In this document: positions 56,143 to 64,000 of the stretch, piece after piece
Position numbering within the stretch: position 1 is the first letter of the stretch
How the letters are laid out: each line of letters opens with the position of its first letter
NCBI RefSeq assembly: GCF_003258605.2
Contig: NZ_CP031264.1
Location: 6,378,232-6,442,231 of the forward strand
From: Peterkaempfera bronchialis
Lineage (GTDB): Bacteria; Actinomycetota; Actinomycetes; Streptomycetales; Streptomycetaceae
DNA: 64,000 bases
Direction of reading: 5' to 3'
The notes under the pieces: model-generated
What the model saw: the letters and a program-made list of their open reading frames with translations, nothing else
Told to the model about the DNA's origin: nothing
The model's database searches: none
Program-made: the position numbers and the translations under genes

Positions 56143-57102
56143 ATGAACACCACCGCCGGCCGCTGGAGGCGGGCCGTGGTCACCGGCGGAGCCGGCTTCG
56201 TCGGCTCCCACCTGTGCACCGCGCTGCTCGACCGAGGCACCCAGGTCGTCTGTGTCGACGACTTCTCCACCGGCACCCCCGACAATGTCGCCCACCTCGC
56301 CCGCCGGGACGGCTTCACCGTGCTGCGGGCCGACATCTGCCGACCCTTCGACGTGGACGGCCGCATCGACCTGGTGCTGCACTTCGCCTCCCCGGCCTCG
56401 CCCGCCGACTACCAGCGGCTGCCGCTGCACACCCTGGACACCGGCAGCCTCGGCACCCGCAACGCGCTGGCGCTGGCCCGCACCCACAAGGCCCGCTTCA
56501 TCCTCGCCTCCACCTCCGAGGTCTACGGCGACCCGCTCCAGCACCCGCAGAGCGAGGGCTACTGGGGCAACGTCAACCCGGTCGGCCCGCGCAGCGTCTA
56601 CGACGAGGCCAAGCGGTTCGCCGAGGCGCTCACCACCGCCGATGCGGCCGTCCGGGGGACCAACGCCGCCATCGTCCGCCTCTTCAACACCTACGGCCCC
56701 CGGATGCGCGCCCGCGATGGCCGGGCCGTCCCCACCTTCATCCGGCAGGCCCTGGCCGGGGAGCCGATCACGGTCACCGGCGACGGCAGCCAGACCCGCT
56801 CCCTCACCTATATCGACGACACCGTGCGCGGCGTCCTCGCGCTGGCCGCAGCCGACCTCGCCGGGCCGGTGAACATCGGCAACCCCTATGAGCTGACCAT
56901 GGTCGACCTCGCCCGGCTGATCATCGCGCTCACCGGCTCGACCTCGGAGCTGCGGTACATCGAGCGCCCTACCGACGACCCCGCCGTACGCCGCCCCGAT
57001 GTCGCCCTCGCCAGGGACAAGCTCCAGTGGGAGCCGCTCACCGACCCCGAGGAGGGGCTGCGCCGCACCATCACCTGGTGCCGCGCCAACCCCGAGAGCT
57101 GA
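56143..57102 (+). CDS. NAD-dependent epimerase/dehydratase (UXS-like)
   Basis: Extended short-chain dehydrogenase acting on nucleotide sugars, 319 residues. The NAD motif is VTGGAGFVGSHL, catalytic Ser/Thr in ASTSEVYGDP, and Y-x3-K in SVYDEAK. Features such as LHFASPASPADYQRLPLHTL, EGYWGNVNPVGPRSVYDEAKRFAEA and RLFNTYGPRMR are those of UDP-glucuronate decarboxylase (UDP-xylose synthase) and close relatives. It begins a plus-strand glycan cluster; a carbamoyltransferase and a GT2 gene follow. The exact product sugar is uncertain. Confidence 0.88.
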   Translation: MNTTAGRWRRAVVTGGAGFVGSHLCTALLDRGTQVVCVDDFSTGTPDNVAHLARRDGFTVLRADICRPFDVDGRIDLVLHFASPASPADYQRLPLHTLDTGSLGTRNALALARTHKARFILASTSEVYGDPLQHPQSEGYWGNVNPVGPRSVYDEAKRFAEALTTADAAVRGTNAAIVRLFNTYGPRMRARDGRAVPTFIRQALAGEPITVTGDGSQTRSLTYIDDTVRGVLALAAADLAGPVNIGNPYELTMVDLARLIIALTGSTSELRYIERPTDDPAVRRPDVALARDKLQWEPLTDPEEGLRRTITWCRANPES

Positions 57103-57211
57103 ACGGGCCCGCGAGCCGACGGGCCGGGGGCGGGCAGACCACAGAGCCGCCAGACCCGTGAGCCGCCAGACCCGTGAACCGGCGGACCTGCGACCGAAAG
57201 GCTCCGACCCC

Positions 57212-58939
57212 ATGCGCATCCTCGGCATCAACGCCCTCTTCCACGACCCGGCGGCGGCCCTGGTCATCGACGGCCGCACCGTCGCCGCGGCCGAGGAGGA
57301 GCGGTTCTCCCGGCGCAAGCACGGCAAGCGCCCGGTCCCCTTCTCCGCCTGGGAACTCCCCGAACAGGCCGCCGCCTGGTGCCTCGCCCAGGCCGGGCTG
57401 CGCCCCCAGGACCTCGACGCCGTCGCCTACTCCTTCGACCCCGACCTGGCCCGACCCGCCGACACCCTCGGCCTGGACGACCCCTGGGACCACCTGCGCC
57501 TCGACTACGCCCGGCAGGCCCCGTACTTCCTCGCCGCCGCCCTGCCCGGCCTGGACCCCGCCGCCGTGCACTTCGTCCCCCACCACCTCGCCCACGCCGC
57601 CTCCGCCACCCACGCCGCCCCCGACGCCGAGACCTGTTCAGCGCTGGTCCTCGACGGGCGCGGCGAGGCCGCCTCCCACCTCGCCGCCCGGCGCGTCCAC
57701 GACCGCCTGGAACCCCTGTACGCCCAGCAGTTGCCGCACTCCCTCGGCCTGGTCTACGAGGAACTCACCGAACACCTGGGCTTTCTGCGCTCCTCCGACG
57801 AGTACAAGGTCATGGCGCTGGCCTCGCACGGCACCCCGAGGCTGCTCCCCGAACTGCGCCGCCATGTGTACTCCACCGGCGACGGCGGCTTCCACGCGGT
57901 CCGGGTGCCCTGGGCGGAGCTGGCCCGCCCGCGCAGGCCCGCCGAAGCCTGGACCCAGGACCACGCCGACCTGGCCGCCAGTGCCCAGCACTGCCTGGAG
58001 GAGGTGCTGCTGGACCTGGTCCGCTGGCTGCACGGCCGCACCGGAGACCGGCTGCTCGCCATGGCCGGGGGAGTGGCGCTCAACTGCGTCGCCAACTCGC
58101 GTATCGCCCGGGAGGGCCCCTTCGACCGGGTCTGGGTGCAGCCGGCCGCCGGGGACGCCGGAACCGCCCTCGGCGGCGCCCTCCATCTGGCCGCCACCGG
58201 CGGCGACCGGCCCGCGCCGATGCCCGGCGCCGACCTGGGCCGAGGCTGGTCGGACGCCGAACTGGAGGCATGGCTGAAGACCGCCGGGGTCCCCTACGAC
58301 CGCCCCGCCGACATCGCCGCCGAGGTGGCCGAGGCGCTGGCCGCCGACCGGATCGTGGCCTGGTTCCAGGGCCGCGCCGAGTACGGGCCCCGTGCGCTCG
58401 GCCACCGCTCGCTGCTCGCCCACCCGGGGCACTCCGGCAACCTGGAGCGGCTCAATGACGTCAAGGGCCGCGAGCAGTTCCGGCCGGTCGCGCCGATGGT
58501 GACGGCCGAACGGGCGGCCGGGATCTTCGACGGGCCGCTGCCCAGTCCGTACATGCTCTTCGTCCACCGGGTCGCCCCCCAGTGGCGCGACCGCATCCCG
58601 GCCGTGGTCCATGTCGACGGCACCGCCCGCATCCAGACCGTCGACCGGGCCGCCGAACCACTGGTCGCCCGGATGCTGGACCGCTTCGAGCAGCTGACCG
58701 GGCTGCCCGTGGTCGTCAACACCAGCCTCAACACCGCCGGTCGGCCCATGGTGGACGATCCGCGCGACGCCCTGGAGTGCTTCGGCTCCGCCCCCGTGGA
58801 CCTGCTCGCGCTGGGACCCTTCGCGGTCCGGCGCAACCGGATGTTCGCCGGCGGCAGCGACCCTCACGGCAGCGACCCTCACGGCAGCGACCCTCACGGC
58901 ACCGACCCTCACGGCACCGACCCCCAGGAGGCGGCATGA
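57212..58939 (+). CDS. NodU/CmcH-type carbamoyltransferase
   Basis: A 575-residue carbamoyltransferase of the NodU/TobZ/CmcH family, which transfers carbamoyl from carbamoyl phosphate via carbamoyl-adenylate to a sugar or antibiotic hydroxyl. The N-terminal Kae1-like domain has ILGINALFHDPAAALVIDG, AAEEERFSRRKHGK, VPHHLAHAASA, SDEYKVMALASHG and AGGVALNCVANSR. The C-terminal domain has WFQGRAEYGPRALGHRSLLAHPG and VNTSLNTAGRPMVDDPRDAL. The last residues are a tandem repeat (GSDPH/GTDPH, five units) that is not part of the family fold. The stop overlaps the GT2 start (ATGA). Confidence 0.94.
   Translation: MRILGINALFHDPAAALVIDGRTVAAAEEERFSRRKHGKRPVPFSAWELPEQAAAWCLAQAGLRPQDLDAVAYSFDPDLARPADTLGLDDPWDHLRLDYARQAPYFLAAALPGLDPAAVHFVPHHLAHAASATHAAPDAETCSALVLDGRGEAASHLAARRVHDRLEPLYAQQLPHSLGLVYEELTEHLGFLRSSDEYKVMALASHGTPRLLPELRRHVYSTGDGGFHAVRVPWAELARPRRPAEAWTQDHADLAASAQHCLEEVLLDLVRWLHGRTGDRLLAMAGGVALNCVANSRIAREGPFDRVWVQPAAGDAGTALGGALHLAATGGDRPAPMPGADLGRGWSDAELEAWLKTAGVPYDRPADIAAEVAEALAADRIVAWFQGRAEYGPRALGHRSLLAHPGHSGNLERLNDVKGREQFRPVAPMVTAERAAGIFDGPLPSPYMLFVHRVAPQWRDRIPAVVHVDGTARIQTVDRAAEPLVARMLDRFEQLTGLPVVVNTSLNTAGRPMVDDPRDALECFGSAPVDLLALGPFAVRRNRMFAGGSDPHGSDPHGSDPHGTDPHGTDPQEAA
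58853..58927. repeat. 15 bp in-frame tandem repeat at the carbamoyltransferase 3' end
   Basis: Five copies of GGCAGCGACCCTCAC (the last two with ACC in place of AGC, and the last diverged at its end), encoding GSDPH three times, then GTDPH and GTDPQ. Units are 15 bases, so copy-number change would keep the frame. Confidence 0.93.
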
Positions 58940-59979
58940 TGATCGGCACCGGCTACTCGGTGGTCATCCCCACCCTTGGCCGCCCCAGCCTCACCGCCTG
59001 CCTGCACGCCCTGGCGGCCTGTTCGGGTCCGCCGCCCCGGCGGGTCGTCCTGGTGGACGACCGGCCGCTGGACGACTGCCGGCCGCTGCCGGTCGCCGTA
59101 CCCGAGGCGCTGCGCGGCCGGGTGCTCACCCTGGCCGGCTGCGGCAACGGCCCCGCCGCCGCCCGCAACATCGGCTGGCGCAGCACCGAGGAACCCTGGG
59201 TGGCCTTCCTGGACGACGACGTCCTGCCGGGCCCCACCTGGGCCGCCGACCTCACCGCCGACCTGCGGGCCGCCGGGCCGCAGGTCGGCGCCGTACAGGG
59301 CCGCATCCGGGTCCCGCTGCCCGAGGACCGCCGCCCCACCGACGGGGAACGCGGCACCGCCGGTCTGGCCACCGCCCTCTGGATCACCGCCGACATGGCC
59401 TACCGGCGGGCCGCCCTGGAGTCGGTCGGCGGCTTCGACGAGCGCTTCCGCCGCGCGTTCCGCGAGGACGCCGACCTGGCGCTGCGCACCCTGGACGCCG
59501 GCTGGACGATCAGCATGGGCCGCCGCCGCACCACCCACCCCGTACGGCCCGCCGACCGGCTCGCCTCGGTACGCGCCCAGGCAGGCAACGCCGATGACGC
59601 GCTGATGACCCGGCTGCACGGCCGCGACTGGTGGACCCGCGCCCAGGCCCCGCGCGGGCGGCTCCGCAGCCATCTGGCCGTCACCGCCGCCGCCCTCGCC
59701 GCCCTCGGCTGCGCCGCCGCCCGCCGCCGGACCCCCGCCCTGCTCTTCGCCGGGGCGTGGGCGCTGGGCACCGCCCAGTTCGCGGCCACCCGGATCCTGC
59801 CGGGCCCGCGCACTGCGGACGAGGTCGCCACCATGGCCGCGACCAGCGTCCTCATCCCGCCCGTGGCGTCACTCCATTGGCTGCGCGGCCGGGTCCGGTA
59901 CCGCGCCGCCCGGCCCTGGCCCGCAGGCTCGGACGGTGCCCCGGCGGAGGCCGCACCGGCGCTGCGGCACACGGTCTGA
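58936..59979 (+). CDS. Family 2 glycosyltransferase
   Basis: A 347-residue GT2 enzyme. The GT-A fold starts YSVVIPTLGRPSLTACL, with VLVDDRP, then the metal-binding FLDDDVLPGPTW and the acceptor-side FREDADLALRTLDAGW. After residue about 235 there is a hydrophobic stretch (LAVTAAALAALGCAAARR, LLFAGAWALGTAQFAATR), suggesting one or two membrane helices near the C-terminus. It is translationally coupled to the carbamoyltransferase, so both probably act on one glycan. Donor and acceptor are unknown. Confidence 0.9.
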   Translation: MMIGTGYSVVIPTLGRPSLTACLHALAACSGPPPRRVVLVDDRPLDDCRPLPVAVPEALRGRVLTLAGCGNGPAAARNIGWRSTEEPWVAFLDDDVLPGPTWAADLTADLRAAGPQVGAVQGRIRVPLPEDRRPTDGERGTAGLATALWITADMAYRRAALESVGGFDERFRRAFREDADLALRTLDAGWTISMGRRRTTHPVRPADRLASVRAQAGNADDALMTRLHGRDWWTRAQAPRGRLRSHLAVTAAALAALGCAAARRRTPALLFAGAWALGTAQFAATRILPGPRTADEVATMAATSVLIPPVASLHWLRGRVRYRAARPWPAGSDGAPAEAAPALRHTV

Positions 59980-60007
59980 CCTGCGGCAGAAGGGCGCCGA
60001 CGGGGAG

Positions 60008-60063
60008 TGCCGCCGCCGGGCCCGGGCCGGGCCGCCCGGGCGCGGCGCCACCCGGCGGCGGCA
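60008..60063 (+). terminator. Terminator after the GT2 gene
   Basis: Perfect 13-base arms TGCCGCCGCCGGG/CCCGGCGGCGGCA enclosing 30 GC-rich bases that can fold further. It begins 28 bases after the stop. Confidence 0.8.
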
Positions 60064-60080
60064 GCGCCGGAAGGGACCGT

Positions 60081-60105
60081 GTTTGCTGCAATGCACCTCG
60101 GGCAG
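60081..60105 (+). promoter_or_regulatory. Possible SigB/F-type promoter
   Basis: GTTT, 15 bases, GGGCAG, resembling the GNNT-N14-16-GGGTAY promoters used by SigB-like factors in Streptomyces. It lies about 190 bases before the sigma gene, within an otherwise featureless 310-base gap. The -10 is imperfect. Confidence 0.3.
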
Positions 60106-60288
60106 GCGGGAGCCAGTGCCACGGACAAGCGGCACATACGGGCCGGTCAAGCCGTCTGAACGGTCGACAGCCCGCCCTCCGGGCCGCGCACCCAGTGCGG
60201 TGTCCCACCCCGGAGCGGCAGGTCACGGGCCCGATCCCCGTCGCCGGAGTGCGCAACGCCGCCGGCTGTGCACGGAAAGCAGGCTGCC

Positions 60289-61116
60289 ATGCCCCGTCCC
60301 GGGCCCGGTCCCGCCCGCCCCAGCCCCCGCTCCGACGGTCTTCCCCCCACCTGGGCGGAGGACCGTTCGCCGGACGACCTGCCGCACCGCCTGGAGCAGC
60401 TCGCCCGCCTCCCGGCAGGACCCGAGCGCGACCGGCTGCGCGAGCAGGTCATCTCGTCCCTGATGCCGATGGCCCGCCGGCTGGCCCGCCGCTTCCGCAA
60501 CCGAGGCGAGAGCGACGACGACCTGGTCCAGGTCGCCTCGGTGGGCCTGGTGAAGGCCGTGGACCGCTACGACCCGGCGCAGGGCCACGCCTTCGAGTCC
60601 TTCGCGGTGCCGACCATCGTGGGAGAGCTCAAACGGCACTTCCGCGACCACGCCTGGGACCTCCATGTGCCCCGCCGGGTGCAGGAGGCGCGCAACCAGG
60701 TGCGCCGGGCCCAGCAGGAACTGCTCCAGCCGCTGGGCGGACGCAGCCCCACCGTCGCCGAGGTGGCCGACTACACCGGGCTGCCCGAGGAGGACGTGAT
60801 CCTCGGCCTGGAGGCGTACCAGGCGTACGCGGCCGTCTCCCTGGACGCGCCGGTGCCGGGCCTGGAGGTCGGCTCGCTCGCCGACACCATGGGCAGCGAG
60901 GACCGCTACCTCGACCTGGTCGTCGACCGGATCTCGCTCCGGCCGCTGCTGGAAGGGCTGCCGGAGCGCGAACGGCGCATCCTCTTCCTCCGCTTCTTCC
61001 GCAGCATGACCCAGCACCAGATAGCCGACGTGGTCGGCGTCTCGCAGATGCATGTCTCCCGGCTGATCGCCCGCTCCTGCGCCACGCTGCGCAGCGGCAT
61101 GCTCGCCGGTATCTGA
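60289..61116 (+). CDS. SigB/SigF/SigG-type RNA polymerase sigma factor
   Basis: A 275-residue alternative sigma factor of the SigB/F/G group. Region 2 is LMPMARRLARRFRNRGESDDDLVQVASVGLVKAVDRYDPAQGHAFESFAVPTIVGELKRHFRDHAWDLHVPRR. Region 3 is GRSPTVAEVADYTGLPEEDVILGLEAYQAYAAVSLD. Region 4 is LPERERRILFLRFFRSMTQHQIADVVGVSQMHVSRLIARS. No anti-sigma or anti-anti-sigma gene is adjacent. The start is ATG 60289; GTG 60268 is in frame seven codons upstream. It lies inside the glycan cluster and may control it, or sit there by chance. Confidence 0.92.
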   Translation: MPRPGPGPARPSPRSDGLPPTWAEDRSPDDLPHRLEQLARLPAGPERDRLREQVISSLMPMARRLARRFRNRGESDDDLVQVASVGLVKAVDRYDPAQGHAFESFAVPTIVGELKRHFRDHAWDLHVPRRVQEARNQVRRAQQELLQPLGGRSPTVAEVADYTGLPEEDVILGLEAYQAYAAVSLDAPVPGLEVGSLADTMGSEDRYLDLVVDRISLRPLLEGLPERERRILFLRFFRSMTQHQIADVVGVSQMHVSRLIARSCATLRSGMLAGI

Positions 61117-61200
61117 ACGTCCGCATCCCGTGTAACCCCGTAACGCCCCTGTCCCGTATCCCCTGTCCCGGCCCTGCACGGCGGGTGACCGCAACGGAAG

Positions 61201-61908
61201 GTGACCGACTTGTCCATGTTTCGTAGCGCCTCCCGGGGCAACTCGCCCGCCATGCCCTCCACGACCGCCCCATGGGACGACGCAGTCCCGGAGCCCTGGC
61301 TCTTCCCCGCCGCCGCGTCCCCCGTACGGCGGCGTCCCGGGAACCGCTCCCGACCGGACGCGATCCTCTTCGACCGGGACGGCACCCTGGTCGTGGACGT
61401 CCCCTACAACGGCGACCCGGGGCGGGTGCGCGCCGTCCCCCGGGCCCGCACCGCCCTCGCCGAACTGCGGGCCCTGGGCATCCCGCTGGGCGTGGTCAGC
61501 AACCAGTCAGGGGTGGCCCGTGGAGTGCTGACCCGGCAGCAGCTGACCGCCGTACAGGACCGGGTGGAGGCGCTGCTCGGGCCCTTCCAGGTGTGGGCCG
61601 TCTGCCCGCATGGGCCCGAGGACGGCTGCGGCTGCCGCAAACCCGCCCCCGGCCTGATCCACGCCGCCTGCCGCCGACTCGGCGCCGACCCGGCCCGCAC
61701 CGTGGTCATCGGCGACATCGGCGCCGACCTGGAGGCCGCCTCCGCCGCCGGCGCCCGGGGCATCCTGGTACCCGCCCCGCAGACCCGGGCCGAGGAGATC
61801 GCCCACGCCCCCGAGGTCGCCCCCGACCTCCCCACCGCCATCCACCTGGCCCTCCACCACCCCCCAACCCTCCCGCCCCACCCCACACCCCCTGCACCGC
61901 CCCCCTGA
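61201..61908 (+). CDS. HAD-IIIA phosphatase (GmhB-like)
   Basis: A 235-residue HAD-superfamily phosphatase resembling D-glycero-manno-heptose-1,7-bisphosphate phosphatase. Motif I is ILFDRDGTLVVDVPYN, motif II VVSNQSGVARG, the zinc-binding CPHGPEDGCGCRKP (Cys, His and two Cys) and motif III/IV VVIGDIGADLEAASAAGA. The first 50 residues are a variable leader, and the last 20 a His/Pro tail. The start is uncertain: GTG 61201, TTG 61210 or ATG 61216. A GT9-type gene follows after a repetitive gap, supporting a heptose pathway. Confidence 0.88.
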   Translation: MTDLSMFRSASRGNSPAMPSTTAPWDDAVPEPWLFPAAASPVRRRPGNRSRPDAILFDRDGTLVVDVPYNGDPGRVRAVPRARTALAELRALGIPLGVVSNQSGVARGVLTRQQLTAVQDRVEALLGPFQVWAVCPHGPEDGCGCRKPAPGLIHAACRRLGADPARTVVIGDIGADLEAASAAGARGILVPAPQTRAEEIAHAPEVAPDLPTAIHLALHHPPTLPPHPTPPAPPP

Positions 61909-62539
61909 GCCGAACTCTCCCGGCATCCCCGGAGCCCCGGCCACATGCCCCGCTCCCGGAGCCCCCGGCATCCCCGGCGCCCCCCGCGCCTCCCGTGCTC
62001 CCGGCGTCCCCGGCGTCCCCGGCGTCCTCGGAGCCCCCCATACGCTCGGCGCCCCCGGCACCTCCGGCGTCTTCAACACTCCCGGCATCCCCGGAGCCCC
62101 CCGCGTCTCCCGCACTCCCGGAGTCCCCGGCGCCTCCGGCCTGCCCGGCGCTCTCGGCGTTCCCCATACTCTCGGCGTGGCCGGAGCCCCCCGTACTCCC
62201 GGCATCCCCGGCGCCTCCGGCCTGCCCGGTGTCCTCGGAGTCCCCCATACTCGCGGCGCGGCCGGCACCTCCGGCGTCCTCGGAGCCCCCCACGCGCCCG
62301 AGCTCTCCCACACCTCCGGCCCGCCCGGAGTCCTCCATCCCCTCGGCGTCTCCGGGGCGCGCCGCGTCTCCCGTGCTCCCGGTGTCCCCGGAGCCCCCCA
62401 CATTCTCGGCGCCCCCGGCACCTCCGGTGTCTTCAGCACTCCCGGCACCCCCGGAGCCCCCCGCGCGCCCGAGCTGTCCTGCGTCCCCGGCCCGCTCCGG
62501 CGGCGGTGGCCGGGCCAGCCGGATGGGCAGGGCAGACCG
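61909..62539 (+). repeat. Collagen-like Gly-X-Y coding-periodic repeat region
   Basis: About 630 bases of hierarchical C-rich repeats (CCCGGCNTC and CCCGGAGCC words, larger blocks such as GTCCCCGGCGCC). In the frame of the downstream GT9 gene it translates without a stop from before 61907 to the GT9 start, as roughly 200 residues of Gly-X-Y (GIPGAPGVPGASGLPG style, with short breaks). In-frame start codons are scarce; the first is GTG 62177. All other forward frames are also open but give Pro/Ser/Arg runs. It may be a translated collagen-like segment or a repeat-driven untranslated gap. Confidence 0.8.
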
Positions 62540-63583
62540 ATGAGGTCGCTCGTCGTGCGCCTCGACAGCGCCGGAGATGTGCTGCTGGCAGGCCCGGCGG
62601 TACGGGCCACCGCCGCCGGGTCCGACCGGACCGCCGTCCTGTGCGGCCCGCGCGGCGCCTGGGCGGCGCGGATGCTGCCCGGGGTGGACGAGGTGCTGGT
62701 CCACGATGCGCCCTGGGTTGGGGTGCCCCCGCAGCCGGTACGGCCGGAGCGCATCCGGGGACTGGTCGCCGACCTCGCCGCGCGCCGCTTCGACCGCGCC
62801 CTGGTCCTGGCCTCCCATCACCAGAGCCCGCTGCCCACCGCGCTGGTGCTGCGGCTCGCCGGAATCCCCTGGATAGGCGCCGACAGCGAGCACTACCCCG
62901 GCTCGCTGCTCGACCTGCGCCACCGCCGCGCCCCCGGCCGCCATGAGGCCGAGGCCGCCGTCGACCTGGCCACCGCCGCCGGACTGCCGCTGCCGGCCGG
63001 CGACGACGGCAGGCTGCGGGTCACCCCGCCCCCCGACACCTCGGCCCTGACCGGCACCGACCCGTACCTGGTCCTGCACCCCGGCGCCGCAGTGCCCGCC
63101 CGCGCCTGGAGCCCCCGCCGCGCCGCCGCAGCGCTGCGCGCCCTCGCCCGCGCCGGCCACCGGATGGTGGTCACCGGCGGCCCCGACGAGACCGCGCTCA
63201 CCGCCGAGGTCGCCGCCGCCGGACCCGCCCTCGACCTCGGCGGCCGGACCGAACCCGCCCAGCTGGCCGGAGTCCTCGCCCACGCCGACGCCGTGGTGGT
63301 CGGCAACACCGGACCGGCCCATCTCGCGGCGGCCCTGGGCACCCCCGTGGTGAGCCTCTTCGCACCGGTCGTCCCCGCCGAGCGCTGGGCCCCGTACAAG
63401 GTCCCGCATGTGCTGCTCGGCAGCCCCGACGCACCCTGCGCCGGTACGGGGGCCCGTGAGTGCCCCGTCAGCGGCCACCCCTGCCTGGACTCGGTCAGCG
63501 ACGCCGAACTGCTGGACGCGGTCACCACGCTCACCGGGGGGCCCGCAGACCCGGCCCCGGCCTGCCGCGAGGTGCCCGCGTGA
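62540..63583 (+). CDS. Family 9 glycosyltransferase (heptosyltransferase-like)
   Basis: A 347-residue GT9 enzyme: MRSLVVRLDSAGDVLLAGPAVRATAAG, GPRGAWAARMLPGVDEVLV, LVLHPGAAVPARAWSPRRAAAALRALA, VVTGGPDETALTAEVAAAG and VVGNTGPAHLAAALGTPVVSLFAPVVPAERWAPY, the hallmark C-terminal donor-binding region. The C-terminal CAGTGARECPVSGHPC is Cys-rich, as in ADP-heptose transferases. The start is ATG 62540, with a weak GGGCAGGG site. The same frame continues upstream into the collagen-like repeat, so a much longer form is possible. The stop overlaps the next start (GTGA). Confidence 0.9.
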   Translation: MRSLVVRLDSAGDVLLAGPAVRATAAGSDRTAVLCGPRGAWAARMLPGVDEVLVHDAPWVGVPPQPVRPERIRGLVADLAARRFDRALVLASHHQSPLPTALVLRLAGIPWIGADSEHYPGSLLDLRHRRAPGRHEAEAAVDLATAAGLPLPAGDDGRLRVTPPPDTSALTGTDPYLVLHPGAAVPARAWSPRRAAAALRALARAGHRMVVTGGPDETALTAEVAAAGPALDLGGRTEPAQLAGVLAHADAVVVGNTGPAHLAAALGTPVVSLFAPVVPAERWAPYKVPHVLLGSPDAPCAGTGARECPVSGHPCLDSVSDAELLDAVTTLTGGPADPAPACREVPA

Positions 63584-64000
63584 ACATCCTGCTCTGGCAC
63601 GTCCACGGCTCCTGGACCACCTCCTTCGTCCAGGGCCCGCACACCTATGTCGTGCCGGTCACTCCCGGCCGGGGCCCCGACGGCCGGGGCCGCGCCCGCA
63701 CCTGGGACTGGCCGGCCACCGTGGTCGAACTGCCCCCCGAACGGCTGCGCGCCGCCGATCTCGACCTGGTGGTCCTCCAGCGCCCGCACGAGGAGGAACT
63801 GGCCACCGCCTGGCTGGGCCGCCGCCCCGGCCGCGACCTGCCCGCCGTCTACCTGGAGCACAACGCCCCCGACGGCCGGGTCCCCGACACCCGGCACCCC
63901 GTCGCCGACCGCGCCGACCTGCGGCTGGTCCACGTCACCCACTTCAACCGGCTCTTCTGGGACGCAGGGGCCACCCACACCACCGTCATCGAACACGGCA
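63580..64000 (+). CDS. Glycosyltransferase (GT4-like), 5' part only
   Basis: Partial gene cut by the window edge; 140 codons are seen. It starts at GTG 63580 (MNILLWHVHGSWTTSFVQGPHTYVVPVTPG) in a GTGA overlap with the GT9 stop. The N-terminal Rossmann-like half, with VVLQRPHEEELATAWLG, PAVYLEHNAPDGRVPDTRHP and LVHVTHFNRLFWDAGATHTTVIEHG, matches the acceptor-side domain of GT4-type transferases, with the typical V-x-x-G approach at the end. Donor-binding residues lie outside the window. It is translationally coupled to the GT9 gene, so both probably extend one glycan. Confidence 0.82.
   Translation, partial: MNILLWHVHGSWTTSFVQGPHTYVVPVTPGRGPDGRGRARTWDWPATVVELPPERLRAADLDLVVLQRPHEEELATAWLGRRPGRDLPAVYLEHNAPDGRVPDTRHPVADRADLRLVHVTHFNRLFWDAGATHTTVIEHG

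Overview
This window is high-GC actinobacterial chromosome, most likely from a Streptomyces-like member of the Streptomycetaceae. The main clues are extreme third-position GC, a four-gene conservon (sensor kinase, roadblock, DUF742, GTPase), a CUT1 sugar importer without its own ATPase, a SigB/F-type sigma factor, an XRE/DUF397 remnant and many GGAGG-type ribosome sites. No rRNA, tRNA, CRISPR array or transposase was recognised. The last gene runs off the right edge.

Layout. 0-8.5 kb: YjbQ-family protein, a 54-residue zinc-ribbon microprotein, sbcC/sbcD, a NUDIX hydrolase, a secreted SGNH hydrolase, and a fused acetyl-CoA-carboxylase-type carboxyltransferase interrupted by a frameshift. 8.6-13.7 kb: conservon cvnA-D, then uppP. 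13.7-25.5 kb: a carbohydrate island with a GH3 enzyme divergent from a lipoprotein-permease-permease-GH42-GH95 operon. Each promoter carries a LacI-type palindrome just downstream of its -10. 25.6-30.5 kb: ECF sigma factor, membrane protein and secreted subtilase, all on the minus strand. 30.8-32.8 kb: alaA divergent from a probably leaderless HxlR regulator. 33.4-38.4 kb: DUF3800 protein, a translationally coupled operon (muconolactone isomerase/tautomerase, panE-like, NmrA-like) and a GT87 membrane glycosyltransferase. 38.4-39.8 kb: a rearranged spot with two broken genes and an intact DUF397 gene. 39.9-44.5 kb: GAF-type regulator, aldehyde dehydrogenase and DUF779 protein, with an EF-G-binding (FusB-like) protein/TetR divergent pair between them. 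44.6-56.1 kb: tex, a zinc-ribbon membrane protein followed by a repeat array, FAD dehydrogenase, ABC-F ATPase, F420-type oxidoreductase, katE and two small proteins. 56.1-64.0 kb: a surface-glycan-like cluster (NDP-sugar epimerase/decarboxylase, NodU-type carbamoyltransferase, GT2, SigB/F-type sigma factor, GmhB-like phosphatase, GT9 heptosyltransferase-like, GT4-like).

How the genes work together. The sugar island could import a fucosylated beta-galactoside and strip it with GH95, GH42 and GH3 activities. The 56-64 kb cluster looks able to make, carbamoylate and transfer unusual sugars, possibly heptose. A recurring oddity is tandem repetition at gene 3' ends: sbcC, GH95, the HxlR gene, the zinc-ribbon membrane protein, the DUF6158-like gene, the carbamoyltransferase, and the HAD-GT9 gap. 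The two most striking cases are an array that repeats the C-terminal codons of the zinc-ribbon membrane protein, and a long collagen-like Gly-X-Y reading frame that runs in frame into the GT9 gene. Both are direct sequence observations; their function is unknown.
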